Shown here piece after piece: positions 1 to 7,907 of a stretch of 60,218 nucleotides of DNA. The translations under genes and the position numbers were made by a program. This DNA is from JBBQWZ01 sp038210135 (GTDB taxonomy: Bacteria; Acidobacteriota; Terriglobia; Bryobacterales; Bryobacteraceae): assembly GCA_038210135.1 (NCBI GenBank), contig JBBQWZ010000044.1:1-60218 (forward strand), given 5' to 3'. The notes below the pieces were generated by a model. That model was not told the DNA's origin. It did not search any database and saw only the letters and a program-made list of their open reading frames with translations. Within the stretch, counting starts at the first letter, position 1, and each line of letters starts with the position of its first letter.

Positions 1-113
1 CGGGAATAACGCGTCATAACAATTCCTTCGAGTGGGGACCTCGAGTAAAACTCCCGCTTCGCCAGGCCTGGCGACACCTCTAATCAGGTGCCAACACAAC
101 CCAACCGCTATAG

Positions 114-182
114 CCCCGCACGTCAGTGCGGGGATTCCGCATCCACTCAGCACCGAACCGCGACCGTCAGGAAGCGGACCAC
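114..182. repeat. 69-bp direct repeat, copy 1
   Basis: A 69-bp unit repeated essentially perfectly at 221-289. It opens with a hairpin (CCCCGCAC-GTCA-GTGCGGGG type) and closes with ACCGAACCGCGACCGTCAGG followed by AAGCGGACC. The closing module recurs elsewhere in the window in other intergenic spots. Extra partial hairpins of the same kind lie at about 189-209 and 297-316. Confidence 0.9.
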
Positions 183-220
183 TACCAACCCCGGCACGTC
201 AGTGCGGGGATGCCGATCAA

Positions 221-289
221 CCCCGCACGTCAGTGCGGGGATTCCGCATCCACTCAGCACCGAACCGCGACCGTCAGGAAGCGGACCAC
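221..289. repeat. 69-bp direct repeat, copy 2
   Basis: Second copy of the unit at 114-182, 107 bp downstream of it. It carries the same terminal hairpin and the same module ACCGAACCGCGACCGTCAGG. It looks like a REP-type dispersed intergenic element rather than a CRISPR: the unit is too long and the copies are not regularly spaced by unique spacers. Confidence 0.9.
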
Positions 290-338
290 CACCAACCCCC
301 GCACATCGGTGCGGGATTCCAACTTCGACGACTCCCAA

Positions 339-2687
339 TTACTGCGGCTTCCAGCCCAGCGTGACCAGCTGCACGGTAATGGCCGCCTTCTTTGGCCTAA
401 CCGTAATCGTCTCGAAAACCTCTTTCGCCGGATCGATTTTAGTATCGAGGGCGGCGACTTCGTCTTTAAACTGCTTGTCGAGATCGGCTATCTGTTGATC
501 GATTTGCTGCACGGTTTCATCGGCGCGCTGGACGTCGCCATACTCTTTGGTGGCGCGTCCGGCGGCGCGGACCGCCTGCGTGGCCTTTGTGATCGTGGTC
601 ATACTCAGCGTCTTGCGTCCGAGGAATGCGCTGAGCAGTCCGCCGACGACGCTCGCTCCCGTCGAGAGGATCTGCGACGTGGATTGCTGCTGCTCGGCGG
701 CCTTTTTCTGCTCGGCTTTCTGCTTGCGGTCCTGCAACTGCGCGAAACGCGGCGCGTAGCTGGTCTTCAAATCGGCGGACTGGCGATCGCGTTCTTCGCG
801 CCCGGCCTGCTGGAGGCGAATGCGAAAATCGCGTTCGGTCTCGCCGGGCTTCGACTGCTGCTGGAGCGTCGGGCTATAGAACAGGTCGAGCTTCTGCATG
901 CGGAATAGCCACGTGGCGAAGTTCTTGTTCCAAGTGGCGTAGTTTTTCGCTTTCGCACCGATCGATGGGATTTCGGCGAACTGCGCTCCGTCCTCGGGAT
1001 TCTTTTCGAGCTCGGTGACGGCGCAGTCGCAGTCTTCGGCGTTGTCCCAATTCGCGCCGACGGCGTCGTCTGTAATCGGCGTCGTGAAGATGAGATCGCG
1101 CGTGATGTCCACGGCGTTCTTGTCGTCGAGGAAATGCAATTGAGCAGCGCCGATGGCGACCGGCGAGTAGACGATTTGCGTGGCGGCTCCGCGAACCGGC
1201 AGGAAGTACTGATCGATTTCCGGCGGCAGGACGGGACGAGCGGCGGTGGCGGCGGCAGGCGCGTCCGGCGTCGCTGGTGAGGCAACACCGCTCTTGCGTT
1301 CGGCCATCAGAGTTTTGATTTCGGTGCGCGCCAGCGGACCGCGCAGGTAGGACAGCGTCCAGCGGGTTTCGAACAGCACCGGCGCTTTATCGTGGACGTT
1401 GTTCATCAGGAAGACGCGCTTGCCAAGTCCAGCGAGTGTCTGCTCCATTTGCGCTCGATCGAACTTCGCGCCGGATTCGGCGGAGGCGCCTTCGAGCCCT
1501 TCGAGGACACGCATCTTGTCGCGCTCGGTTTGGAGGCGCCCAAGAAACCAGGTTCCGGTGTTGCCCAGTCCTTTGTAGTCGAGATCGACCGGATTTTGCG
1601 TCGCGAGAACGACGCCGAGGCCGAAGGCGCGGGCTTGTTTCAACAAAGTAAGCAGCGGCTTCTTCGAGGGCGGATTCGAAATCGGCGGAAAGTAGCCGTA
1701 GATTTCATCCATGTAAAGCAGCGCGCGCAGGCTGGTGGTGCCGGGCTGGCTGCGGACCCAACTGAGCATCTGGTTGAGCAGTAGCGAGACGAAGAACATG
1801 CGTTCGGCGTCGGTGAGGTGCGCGATCGAAAAGATGCTGACGCGCGGCTTGCCCGTCGCAGTCCACAGCATGTTGCCGATGTCGAGCGGCTCGCCGGTGA
1901 GCCAGGCGGTGAAGTCGGGCGACGCGAGCAAATTATTCAGCGCCATCGCCAGCGTGAAGCGGTCCTTCGCGGGGTAGAAGGATTCGAGATCGAGGACGCC
2001 AATCTTGGTGATGGGCGGATTCTGAATCTGGCTGATTAAAGCGGCGAGGTCCAGGTCCTTGCCGGCGCGCCAGCTTTGATCGAAGAGGGTGGAGATGAGG
2101 ATATGCTCGCGGCTCTGTACCGGATCCGCGTCGATGCCGACGAGGCCGAGGAGACTGGTCGCCGTAGCGGAGACGCGATCGCGGAAGCCTTCCCGGTCGT
2201 CGATCGTTTTCGCGTCAGGAGCGGAGAACGACTTCATGATGGACACCGGAAGTCCGGCATCCGAACCGGGCGTGTAGATGGCGAAATCGGCGGCATCGCG
2301 GAGGCGCTGAATGCGCGCGCCGTCCTCATCCCAACCGGCGAGTCCGCTCTTCCACTGGTTGGCCTGCTGTGCGGCGTAGGTCTTGATATCGACGCCCAGA
2401 TTGCGGGCTTCGTCGGGATTCACCCACGGCTCGAAGTCGGGTCCGGCGAGGCTCGGGAAGGTGAGTAGGAGATTCGAGAGGTCGCCTTTGGGGTCGATCA
2501 CGATGGCGGGAATTCCATCGATGGCGGCTTCCTCAATGAGCCCGATGCACAAGCCGGTTTTTCCGCTGCCGGTCATGCCGACGCAAACGGCGTGGGTGAC
2601 GAGGTCCTTCGAATCGTAGAGGAGATCGCTGCCGTCGTCCTTATGTTTGCCGAGGTAGAAGACGCCTAGCTTTTCGTAATCCTGCAT
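339..2687 (-). CDS. HerA/FtsK-type P-loop ATPase (DUF87-like ATP-binding protein)
   Basis: A 782-residue ATPase of the HerA-like class, expected to couple ATP hydrolysis to DNA or substrate translocation. A Walker A motif GMTGSGKT lies at residues 37-44, directly followed by a segment ending DPKGDLSN, which is typical of HerA/VirB4-like proteins. A Walker B-like LLYMDEIYGYF is near residue 325. A charged, coiled-coil-prone stretch with many Gln, Lys and Arg residues lies at about 620-665, and another helical segment is near the C-terminus. No signal peptide is seen. No NurA-like nuclease is adjacent, so a role in DNA end resection cannot be inferred from context. The family assignment is good; the cellular role is unknown. 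Confidence 0.82.
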   Translation of the reverse strand: MQDYEKLGVFYLGKHKDDGSDLLYDSKDLVTHAVCVGMTGSGKTGLCIGLIEEAAIDGIPAIVIDPKGDLSNLLLTFPSLAGPDFEPWVNPDEARNLGVDIKTYAAQQANQWKSGLAGWDEDGARIQRLRDAADFAIYTPGSDAGLPVSIMKSFSAPDAKTIDDREGFRDRVSATATSLLGLVGIDADPVQSREHILISTLFDQSWRAGKDLDLAALISQIQNPPITKIGVLDLESFYPAKDRFTLAMALNNLLASPDFTAWLTGEPLDIGNMLWTATGKPRVSIFSIAHLTDAERMFFVSLLLNQMLSWVRSQPGTTSLRALLYMDEIYGYFPPISNPPSKKPLLTLLKQARAFGLGVVLATQNPVDLDYKGLGNTGTWFLGRLQTERDKMRVLEGLEGASAESGAKFDRAQMEQTLAGLGKRVFLMNNVHDKAPVLFETRWTLSYLRGPLARTEIKTLMAERKSGVASPATPDAPAAATAARPVLPPEIDQYFLPVRGAATQIVYSPVAIGAAQLHFLDDKNAVDITRDLIFTTPITDDAVGANWDNAEDCDCAVTELEKNPEDGAQFAEIPSIGAKAKNYATWNKNFATWLFRMQKLDLFYSPTLQQQSKPGETERDFRIRLQQAGREERDRQSADLKTSYAPRFAQLQDRKQKAEQKKAAEQQQSTSQILSTGASVVGGLLSAFLGRKTLSMTTITKATQAVRAAGRATKEYGDVQRADETVQQIDQQIADLDKQFKDEVAALDTKIDPAKEVFETITVRPKKAAITVQLVTLGWKPQ

Positions 2688-2711
2688 TCCTCGTTATTGT
2701 ACGCGGGCCGG

Positions 2712-3806
2712 TCAGGCATGCCAGCGGACACCGAGACCAAGTTCCTTTTTCGCGTATTCGACGCTGCGCTCCATGTGTTCGCGCTGCTGAAATTTCATCG
2801 CTTCCTGGAATTGCGGCGGAATCGGTTTGCCGGGCACCTCTTCGATAACGACGTGCTTTTCGTAAGGGCGTCCGGATTTTGCGAGAGCGACGAAGCGAGC
2901 GAATTCTCCGGCTCGCGCTTTCGGAAAGCTTTTCCAGAAATCGGCTTCAAGATACGGGATGATATCCGGCGGGCGGCCCGTGATGGGCTTGACGTACAGG
3001 CGCACGGGCGGACACACTTCGCGAACCTTGGCGACGATCTTCTTGAAATCGACCACGCCTTCGCCGAGCGGAACCCATTGCACGCAGGCTCCGCGGGGAT
3101 GCTCGTAGACCACGCTGTCGCGCAAGTGGAACGTGACGGCGTAGGGTCCGAGGGTTTCGACGGCGACCATCGGATCCTCGGCGACATAGATCGGATTCGC
3201 GGTGTCAAGATACGTGCCGGCGAGATCGAGTCCGGCGCCTTCGATGATTTGCTTGTGTTCCCACGACTGCAGATCCTTGTGGATCTCGACAGCTACCTTC
3301 ACGCCGAGGTCGAGCGCGCGCGTCCGGACCGCTTTCAAGACACGCAGCGCGGCTTCGATATTGGCTTCGTTGGTGGGATAAGGAAGGCCCTTGTGATCAC
3401 CAGCGAGATTGGCGCGGCACACTTTCGAGCCCATGGCGGCGGCGCGTTCGAGATTGTGTTCGAGGGTCTGGACGCTGGCTCCGAAATCTTCAGGCTTCTT
3501 CGGAAGGATCGATCCGCCGCCGGTTTCGAGATGGAGGTTCAGCCGCTTGGCGTGTTCGCGGACGGCCTTCCAATGGGCAGGATCGTTGGTGCCCGGGTCG
3601 AGCGAATCCTGGAGGAACACGGCGTCCAGCTTCAGGCTGGCGACGTAGTCGAGCAGTTCGGCGTCGTTCCATTTCTGGAAGCGGAGGCAGTAGGTGTTTA
3701 GGCCAAGTTCGATGGGTCCGGTAATGGCGGCGCGCAACGTTTGCGCGAGCGGCGAGAGGGCCGCCGCTCCGAGAACACTTCGCTGAAGAAACGAACGACG
3801 ATCCAT
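2712..3806 (-). CDS. Tat-exported sugar phosphate isomerase/epimerase-like TIM-barrel protein
   Basis: A 364-residue protein of the xylose-isomerase-like TIM-barrel family. The N-terminus MDRRSFLQRS followed by a hydrophobic Ala/Leu stretch is a Tat-type signal, so it probably acts outside the cytoplasm. The core contains VAVEIHKDLQSWEHKQII and YLDTANPIYV segments with the acidic and His residues expected of a metal-binding isomerase or epimerase. The frame is open about 1.1 kb further upstream, but that extension runs antisense through the polyphosphate kinase gene. The start at MDRRSF, with its signal peptide, is therefore much preferred. It is divergent from the PPK2 gene across a 102-bp gap holding 12-bp repeats. 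The substrate is not known. Confidence 0.85.
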   Translation of the reverse strand: MDRRSFLQRSVLGAAALSPLAQTLRAAITGPIELGLNTYCLRFQKWNDAELLDYVASLKLDAVFLQDSLDPGTNDPAHWKAVREHAKRLNLHLETGGGSILPKKPEDFGASVQTLEHNLERAAAMGSKVCRANLAGDHKGLPYPTNEANIEAALRVLKAVRTRALDLGVKVAVEIHKDLQSWEHKQIIEGAGLDLAGTYLDTANPIYVAEDPMVAVETLGPYAVTFHLRDSVVYEHPRGACVQWVPLGEGVVDFKKIVAKVREVCPPVRLYVKPITGRPPDIIPYLEADFWKSFPKARAGEFARFVALAKSGRPYEKHVVIEEVPGKPIPPQFQEAMKFQQREHMERSVEYAKKELGLGVRWHA

Positions 3807-3848
3807 AAGTAGTAAAGACTCCCGGGCTCGACCCACGATGATTTCGAG

Positions 3849-3884
3849 ATTGACTTCGTAATTGACTTCGCAACTGACTTCAAA
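3849..3884. repeat. Three 12-bp direct repeats in a divergent promoter region
   Basis: Three tandem 12-bp units lie between the divergent isomerase and PPK2 genes: ATTGACTTCGTA, ATTGACTTCGCA and ACTGACTTCAAA. Each contains a TTGACT-like core that could act as a -35 hexamer or as a half-site for a response regulator. No strong -10 hexamer stands out in either direction. Confidence 0.7.
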
Positions 3885-3908
3885 TTGAAATGATACGCTT
3901 GTCGCGAC

Positions 3909-4721
3909 ATGCCCAATCTGATGCGCGACCTGCTGGCTGTTCCCGGAAAGCCGTTTCGGATTTCGAAGGTCAATACCAGTTCGACGCTCGATTGCAAAAG
4001 CAAAGAGGAAGCGCAACAGCGGCTCGCGGCGAACCTGGACCGGCTCTCGGTTTTGCAATATCTGCTGTATGCGGAAGGCAAGCGGAGCGTACTGGTGGTG
4101 CTGCAGGGGATCGACGCCGGAGGCAAAGACGGCACCATCCGGAACGTGATGTCGCGCATGAATCCACAGGGCGTAGACGTAACGGCATTCAAGGTTCCGG
4201 AAGGCGCGGAGAAGCGCCACGACTATTTGTGGCGCGTGCACAATGCGGTTCCGGCGAACGGCGAGATTGGTATTTTCAATCGCTCGCATTATGAAGACGT
4301 GCTGGTGGTGCGGGTCCACAACCTGGTGCCGAAGCAGGTGTGGAAGAAGCGTTACGAGCAGATCAACGACTTCGAACGAATGCTGGCCGACAACGGAACC
4401 ACGATCATCAAATTCTTTCTGCTCATCAGCAAAGAGGAACAAAAGCGCCGTTTTGAAGAACGTCTGCAGGATAAGACGAAGAACTGGAAATTTTCGCCGG
4501 CCGATATCGAAGAGCGCAAATACTGGGATGTCTACATGCGCGCATTCGAGGACGCGATCGGCAAGTGCAGTACGCCGTGGGCTCCGTGGTACGTGATTCC
4601 GGCGGATAAAAAGTGGTATCGCAACCTGGCGGTCTCGGAAATTCTGCTGCAGACGATGGAAGCCATGCACCTGCGCTATCCGAAGTCGACAGCCGATCTG
4701 AGCAAGATCGAGTTTGAATAG
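3909..4721 (+). CDS. ppk2: PPK2-family polyphosphate kinase
   Basis: A 270-residue polyphosphate-nucleotide phosphotransferase, a cytoplasmic enzyme moving phosphate between polyphosphate and nucleoside mono- or diphosphates. Walker A GIDAGGKDG is at residues 67-75, the PPK2 segment DYLWRVH is near 105-111, and the Walker B region IFNRSHYEDVLVVRV is at 122-136. The lid segment with multiple Arg and Lys residues (KEEQKRRFEERL) follows. The length matches a single-domain PPK2. The subclass, and hence the AMP, ADP or NDP preference, cannot be fixed by eye. The gene stands alone, divergent from the isomerase-like gene, with 12-bp direct repeats upstream. Confidence 0.93.
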   Translation: MPNLMRDLLAVPGKPFRISKVNTSSTLDCKSKEEAQQRLAANLDRLSVLQYLLYAEGKRSVLVVLQGIDAGGKDGTIRNVMSRMNPQGVDVTAFKVPEGAEKRHDYLWRVHNAVPANGEIGIFNRSHYEDVLVVRVHNLVPKQVWKKRYEQINDFERMLADNGTTIIKFFLLISKEEQKRRFEERLQDKTKNWKFSPADIEERKYWDVYMRAFEDAIGKCSTPWAPWYVIPADKKWYRNLAVSEILLQTMEAMHLRYPKSTADLSKIEFE

Positions 4722-5060
4722 AAAGTTTCGACCGCCGCCGTTTGCAGATTCGCCGGTAGCGGTTCTTCGGTAGAAACATCCTCTTTCAGGCCGTTTGGGC
4801 TTGGAAACGGCAAGAATTACTGTTCCTTCATTCCTCCTGGCGGCGGTCACCTCAGTTACATCACGCTCCTCCAACGATTTCCACGTTTGGTTACCTGTAT
4901 GCATTGGATACGTGCGGATGCCACCGCGAATGACGGTGACCAACAAAAAAGACGTGGAGATGCCGCAGACTACAGGGCAACTGGTGATGGTCGCCTACGG
5001 TGTACGGATGGCCTGGTAACGTCCCGGACTTTTTGATTCCGAAGTGAAGGGCATTTCGAA
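4722..5060. other. Intergenic region, no convincing gene
   Basis: 339 bp between PPK2 and the sortase. A 74-codon plus-strand frame at 4795-5019 has no recognisable motif and no clear ribosome-binding site. The minus-strand open frame here is an accidental extension of the isomerase frame. No terminator or riboswitch-like fold was recognised. Confidence 0.5.
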
Positions 5061-5918
5061 ATGTCTCGCCGAAACAGAAAACCTTTTGAGTATCTTTTGT
5101 GGACAGCGGGCGTGGTCCTGCTGGGATACGCGGGTTATGTTGCGGTCGACGGGCAGCTTGCCCAGCGCAACGCGAGCCAAAACCTGGATAGAATCCTGAG
5201 CAATCAGCGGCAGGAGAATATTCCGCGGCCGAAGCTGCACAAAGCTCCTCCTCACGGAGACATGGTCGGAAGAGTGGAAATTCCCCGCTTGAGCCTTTCG
5301 CTGATCGCGTTGGAAGGAACCGATGAGCCGGTTCTAAAGCTTGGCGTTGGGCACTGGGTTGGTTCGTCGATGCCCGGCGATCCAGGGAATATCGTCCTCA
5401 CCGCGCATCGCGATACGTTTTTCCGGAAGTTGAAGGACATCCAGAAAGGCGACGAGATCGCGCTGATTACACCGGATTCGGCGAGGCGTTACGTGGTGGA
5501 TTCGACGAAACTTATCGACTCGTCAGAAACTCAGTTCCTGAATACGACTTCGACACCAACGTTGACTTTAATTACTGGCTATCCGTTCTACTTCGTAGGA
5601 CACGCACCGAAGCGCTTCGTTGTACTGGCGCATCCGGTACCGGGTTTGGAACGGCCGGCATCGCAGATCGCAACGATGACGAAGCATCCGCCTGAGTTGG
5701 TAACCGCGGAAGTCGCGAAGGCGCAGCAAATTTCGCAGGCGCGAAATCCGGGGAGGCCGGGGAGCCCGGCTTCGGCGCAGGAATTTAAGCTGATCGAATT
5801 GCCGCAGCCACCCTACGAAAAATCGAAGCGTGGATTCAGTGCCGCGCGAATGTTCGGAAAGCTAAACATTTTTGCAAAGAAGAAGGCCGAGTCCACTTTA
5901 GCTGACGCGCGCGAATAG
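5061..5918 (+). CDS. Class D sortase-like protein lacking the catalytic cysteine
   Basis: A 285-residue membrane-anchored sortase-fold protein. An N-terminal membrane segment (about residues 11-29) is followed by a spacer and the sortase barrel. The catalytic His is present in TAHRDTFFR (H116), and the conserved Arg in APKRFVV (R185). The TLTC-type active-site motif reads LTLITGYPFYFVG, so residue 173 is Gly (codon GGC, 5577-5579) where class D sortases carry Cys. A single T-to-G change from TGC would explain this. Downstream residues match the family well and the frame is intact for 285 codons, so it does not look like random decay. After the barrel comes a poorly conserved, basic tail. No LPXTG-type substrate is encoded beside it. 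Transpeptidase activity should be lost; a structural role or a pseudoenzyme is inferred. Confidence 0.85.
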   Translation: MSRRNRKPFEYLLWTAGVVLLGYAGYVAVDGQLAQRNASQNLDRILSNQRQENIPRPKLHKAPPHGDMVGRVEIPRLSLSLIALEGTDEPVLKLGVGHWVGSSMPGDPGNIVLTAHRDTFFRKLKDIQKGDEIALITPDSARRYVVDSTKLIDSSETQFLNTTSTPTLTLITGYPFYFVGHAPKRFVVLAHPVPGLERPASQIATMTKHPPELVTAEVAKAQQISQARNPGRPGSPASAQEFKLIELPQPPYEKSKRGFSAARMFGKLNIFAKKKAESTLADARE

Positions 5919-5922
5919 CTTT

Positions 5923-6741
5923 TTAGCTCGAAATATCGCGGCGCGAAAATAAGATGTACGAAGCGGTGAAACCTGCGAACGCAAGTCCGGCGAGAACGAT
6001 CCAGTTCCGGCCGGGCACGGGCGTGCCCATGAGAATCTCGAACGGGCTGAAGTAGCGGAAGGGCGAGAGCCAACCAAACGGCTCGGCGACTTTCCATAGA
6101 CGCGCGACGTAATCCAGAAAAAACGTTAGGATAGCGAGCAAGCCGGCGATGGCGCTTCCGACGCTGCGGCGGCGGGACGCACAGCCGATCGCCATCGAGA
6201 TCGCCCCCCAACAGAGCAGCAGCAGCGCGAAGTTTCCAGCGAGCGAGAGGACGAGCTTAGCGGTCGGCCAGACGGATTTCGGAGGCGCGAAGAACTCCAA
6301 GCCGAACCAGGTTCCGAACACCATCACTGCTAGCAACGCCACGATCGCGAAGACTACGAGGACCAGCGCGCGCGTGATCACCCAATGCCTTGCAATGGGG
6401 CGCGAGAGAACCAGATCCATGAAGCCCGATTCGATTTCGCCAATGGGCGTGGTGCCCAACGAAATAGCGAGCGCGACCAGGGAAGCGATTACGCCGACGT
6501 CGAAGTAGCCCAGGCAAACCAGTCCGCTGAACGACATCAGGCCGGCGATAGAAGGTCCGATCATCTGGCGAACGAAGGGCGGGATCACGGCGTTCATCGA
6601 CGCGAAGGTGTTCGACTTATGAACCGATCCTGCAACCATGACCATGACGATTTGGAGCGCCAGCAGTAAGACCACCGCGGAGAGCAGCAGCGCGCGGACG
6701 CGTTTGATGGAATGCCAAAGCAGCAGCGCGGCGCTTCTCAT
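5923..6741 (-). CDS. ABC transporter permease (ABC-2 type)
   Basis: A 272-residue multi-span membrane protein with about six hydrophobic segments, forming the permease half of an ABC-2-type exporter. The start MRSAALLLWHSIKRVR is chosen because it overlaps the stop of the ATPase gene by four bases (ATGA). The longer open frame upstream translates Arg-rich shadow sequence. It contains the cytoplasmic loop GTTPIGEIESGFMDLVLSRP seen in bacitracin-type and drug-type ABC-2 permeases. It is translationally coupled to the ATPase and converges with the sortase gene, with only a few bases between the stops. The substrate is unknown. Confidence 0.85.
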   Translation of the reverse strand: MRSAALLLWHSIKRVRALLLSAVVLLLALQIVMVMVAGSVHKSNTFASMNAVIPPFVRQMIGPSIAGLMSFSGLVCLGYFDVGVIASLVALAISLGTTPIGEIESGFMDLVLSRPIARHWVITRALVLVVFAIVALLAVMVFGTWFGLEFFAPPKSVWPTAKLVLSLAGNFALLLLCWGAISMAIGCASRRRSVGSAIAGLLAILTFFLDYVARLWKVAEPFGWLSPFRYFSPFEILMGTPVPGRNWIVLAGLAFAGFTASYILFSRRDISS

Positions 6742-7658
6742 GCGACTTCCTTTTCCTTTTCGTCGCCGCGGTAGAGCTTGAGGAGAACGTCTTCGAGACG
6801 CGGTTCGGCGACCAGCAGATCTTTGACGGCGAGTCCGGAGAGCAGGCCCAAAAGCGGGCCGAGCGGACCGTCCACGCTGAGCTGCCATTCGTGCGATTTG
6901 ATTTCGATGGATTCACAACCAGGGGGAAGCGGGGGCGCGTTCGTCGCGGCTGAAAACAGGACGCGGACGCGGCGGGAGGCAAGGGCGCGGGCTTCGTCCA
7001 CGGTCGAGAGCAAGACCAGCTGTCCTTTGCGAAGGAGAGCGATGCGATCGCACACGCGCTCGACGTCCGAGAGGACGTGAGAGGACATAAAGACGGTCCG
7101 GCCGCGGCGGCGCGTCTCCACGACCAGTTGGTAGAAGGCCTCCTGCATCAGCGGATCGAGGCCTTCGGTCGGTTCATCGAGGATGAGCAAAGGCGGGTCG
7201 GTTTGGAAGGCCTGGATCAAGCCCAGCTTGCGTTTCATACCGGTTGAATATTCGCGCAGCTTTTGTTTGAGCTGCGAAGTCGAGAGTTCGAGGCGTTGCT
7301 CGAGAGATCGGCGGAGGGCGCGATCGACGGGACGACGGCCAAGTCCGCCGAGAAGCTCGAGAACTTCAAATCCGGTGAGATCGGAGTAGAGACCCATCTC
7401 GCCGGGAAGGTAGCCGGTGAGCGAGCGGGCTTCGAGCCCGGCGGTTTGGCAATCGTGCCCGAAGATGGCGGCGTCGCCGGCCGAAGGGCGGAGTAGATCG
7501 AGCAGGATCCGGATGGTGGTGGTTTTTCCGGCGCCGTTGAGGCCGAGGAAGCCTAGGACCTCGCCCTCATTGACCTGCAGGTTCAGGTCGTCAACAGCTT
7601 TGATATTTCCGTAGCGCTTGGCGACGGCTTGAATGGAAATGGCGGAGGAGGAGGTCAA
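6738..7658 (-). CDS. ABC transporter ATP-binding protein
   Basis: A 306-residue nucleotide-binding subunit. Walker A GLNGAGKTTT is at residues 39-48. The Q-loop region GYLPGEMGLYSDLTG, a degenerate signature STGMKRKLGL, Walker B LLILDEPTEGLDP and the switch His in MSSHVLSDV are all present. The degenerate signature and the 80-residue C-terminal extension are usual for CcmA-like or drug-resistance ABC-2 ATPases. It pairs with the overlapping permease gene downstream. The substrate cannot be deduced. Confidence 0.93.
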   Translation of the reverse strand: MTSSSAISIQAVAKRYGNIKAVDDLNLQVNEGEVLGFLGLNGAGKTTTIRILLDLLRPSAGDAAIFGHDCQTAGLEARSLTGYLPGEMGLYSDLTGFEVLELLGGLGRRPVDRALRRSLEQRLELSTSQLKQKLREYSTGMKRKLGLIQAFQTDPPLLILDEPTEGLDPLMQEAFYQLVVETRRRGRTVFMSSHVLSDVERVCDRIALLRKGQLVLLSTVDEARALASRRVRVLFSAATNAPPLPPGCESIEIKSHEWQLSVDGPLGPLLGLLSGLAVKDLLVAEPRLEDVLLKLYRGDEKEKEVA

Positions 7659-7829
7659 TCCGTAATTGTAGTCGGTGGGCGGGTCGGAGCGAAGATCGCG
7701 AGAGGTGCGAAGTCGGCAGAAGGGCCGGCGGCCGGAGCACTCACTCCGCTCGGCTTCGCCTCGCTTCGTGCGCGCCTCGATGCCTTCGCCTAGATCGGTG
7801 AGCGCGATCTACGATCGCGCCTCCGGGCG

Positions 7830-7859
7830 AAGTCCGCTCCCTTACGGTCGCGGTTCGGC
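7830..7859 (-). repeat. Dispersed repeat module (inverted orientation)
   Basis: AAGTCCGCTCCCTTACGGTC followed by GCGGTTCGG is the reverse complement of the module ending the 69-bp repeats at 152-180 and 259-287, with few differences. It is followed by a hairpin at 7871-7890, as the other copies are preceded by one. Confidence 0.8.
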
Positions 7860-7870
7860 TTTGAGATAAT

Positions 7871-7890
7871 CCCCGCCCTTGCGGGCGGGG
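7871..7890 (-). terminator. GC-rich hairpin downstream of the DUF4139 gene
   Basis: A perfect inverted repeat CCCCGCCC-TTGC-GGGCGGGG lies 18 bp beyond the stop of the leftward DUF4139 gene. The T-run on the minus strand is weak (ATTATCT), so it may be an imperfect intrinsic terminator or part of the dispersed repeat. Confidence 0.5.
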
Positions 7891-7907
7891 TTGTTGCAGA
7901 CGAGAAG

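Larger units (their letters stand above)
1..338. other. Repeat-rich intergenic region without a credible gene
   Basis: No credible gene is seen here. Several overlapping open frames exist on both strands, but they translate the same repeat in different frames and have Pro/Arg-rich, low-complexity products. The stretch is dominated by GC-rich inverted repeats and by two long direct repeats. It lies just beyond the 3' end of the leftward HerA-like ATPase gene, so some hairpins could serve as its transcription end, although none is followed by a clear T-run. Confidence 0.7.
7659..7907. other. Intergenic region with dispersed repeat and hairpin
   Basis: A gap between two leftward genes that contains GC-rich simple stretches, one inverted copy of the dispersed repeat (7830-7859) and a strong hairpin (7871-7890). 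No gene is supported. Confidence 0.6.

Noticed and set aside
114..289. CRISPR-like array
   Set aside because: Only two long copies with one short gap; units are 69 bp with internal hairpins and no set of unique, even spacers.
2712..4946. 744-codon minus-strand frame
   Set aside because: The first 380 codons run antisense through the PPK2 gene; the Tat signal at 3806 marks the real start.
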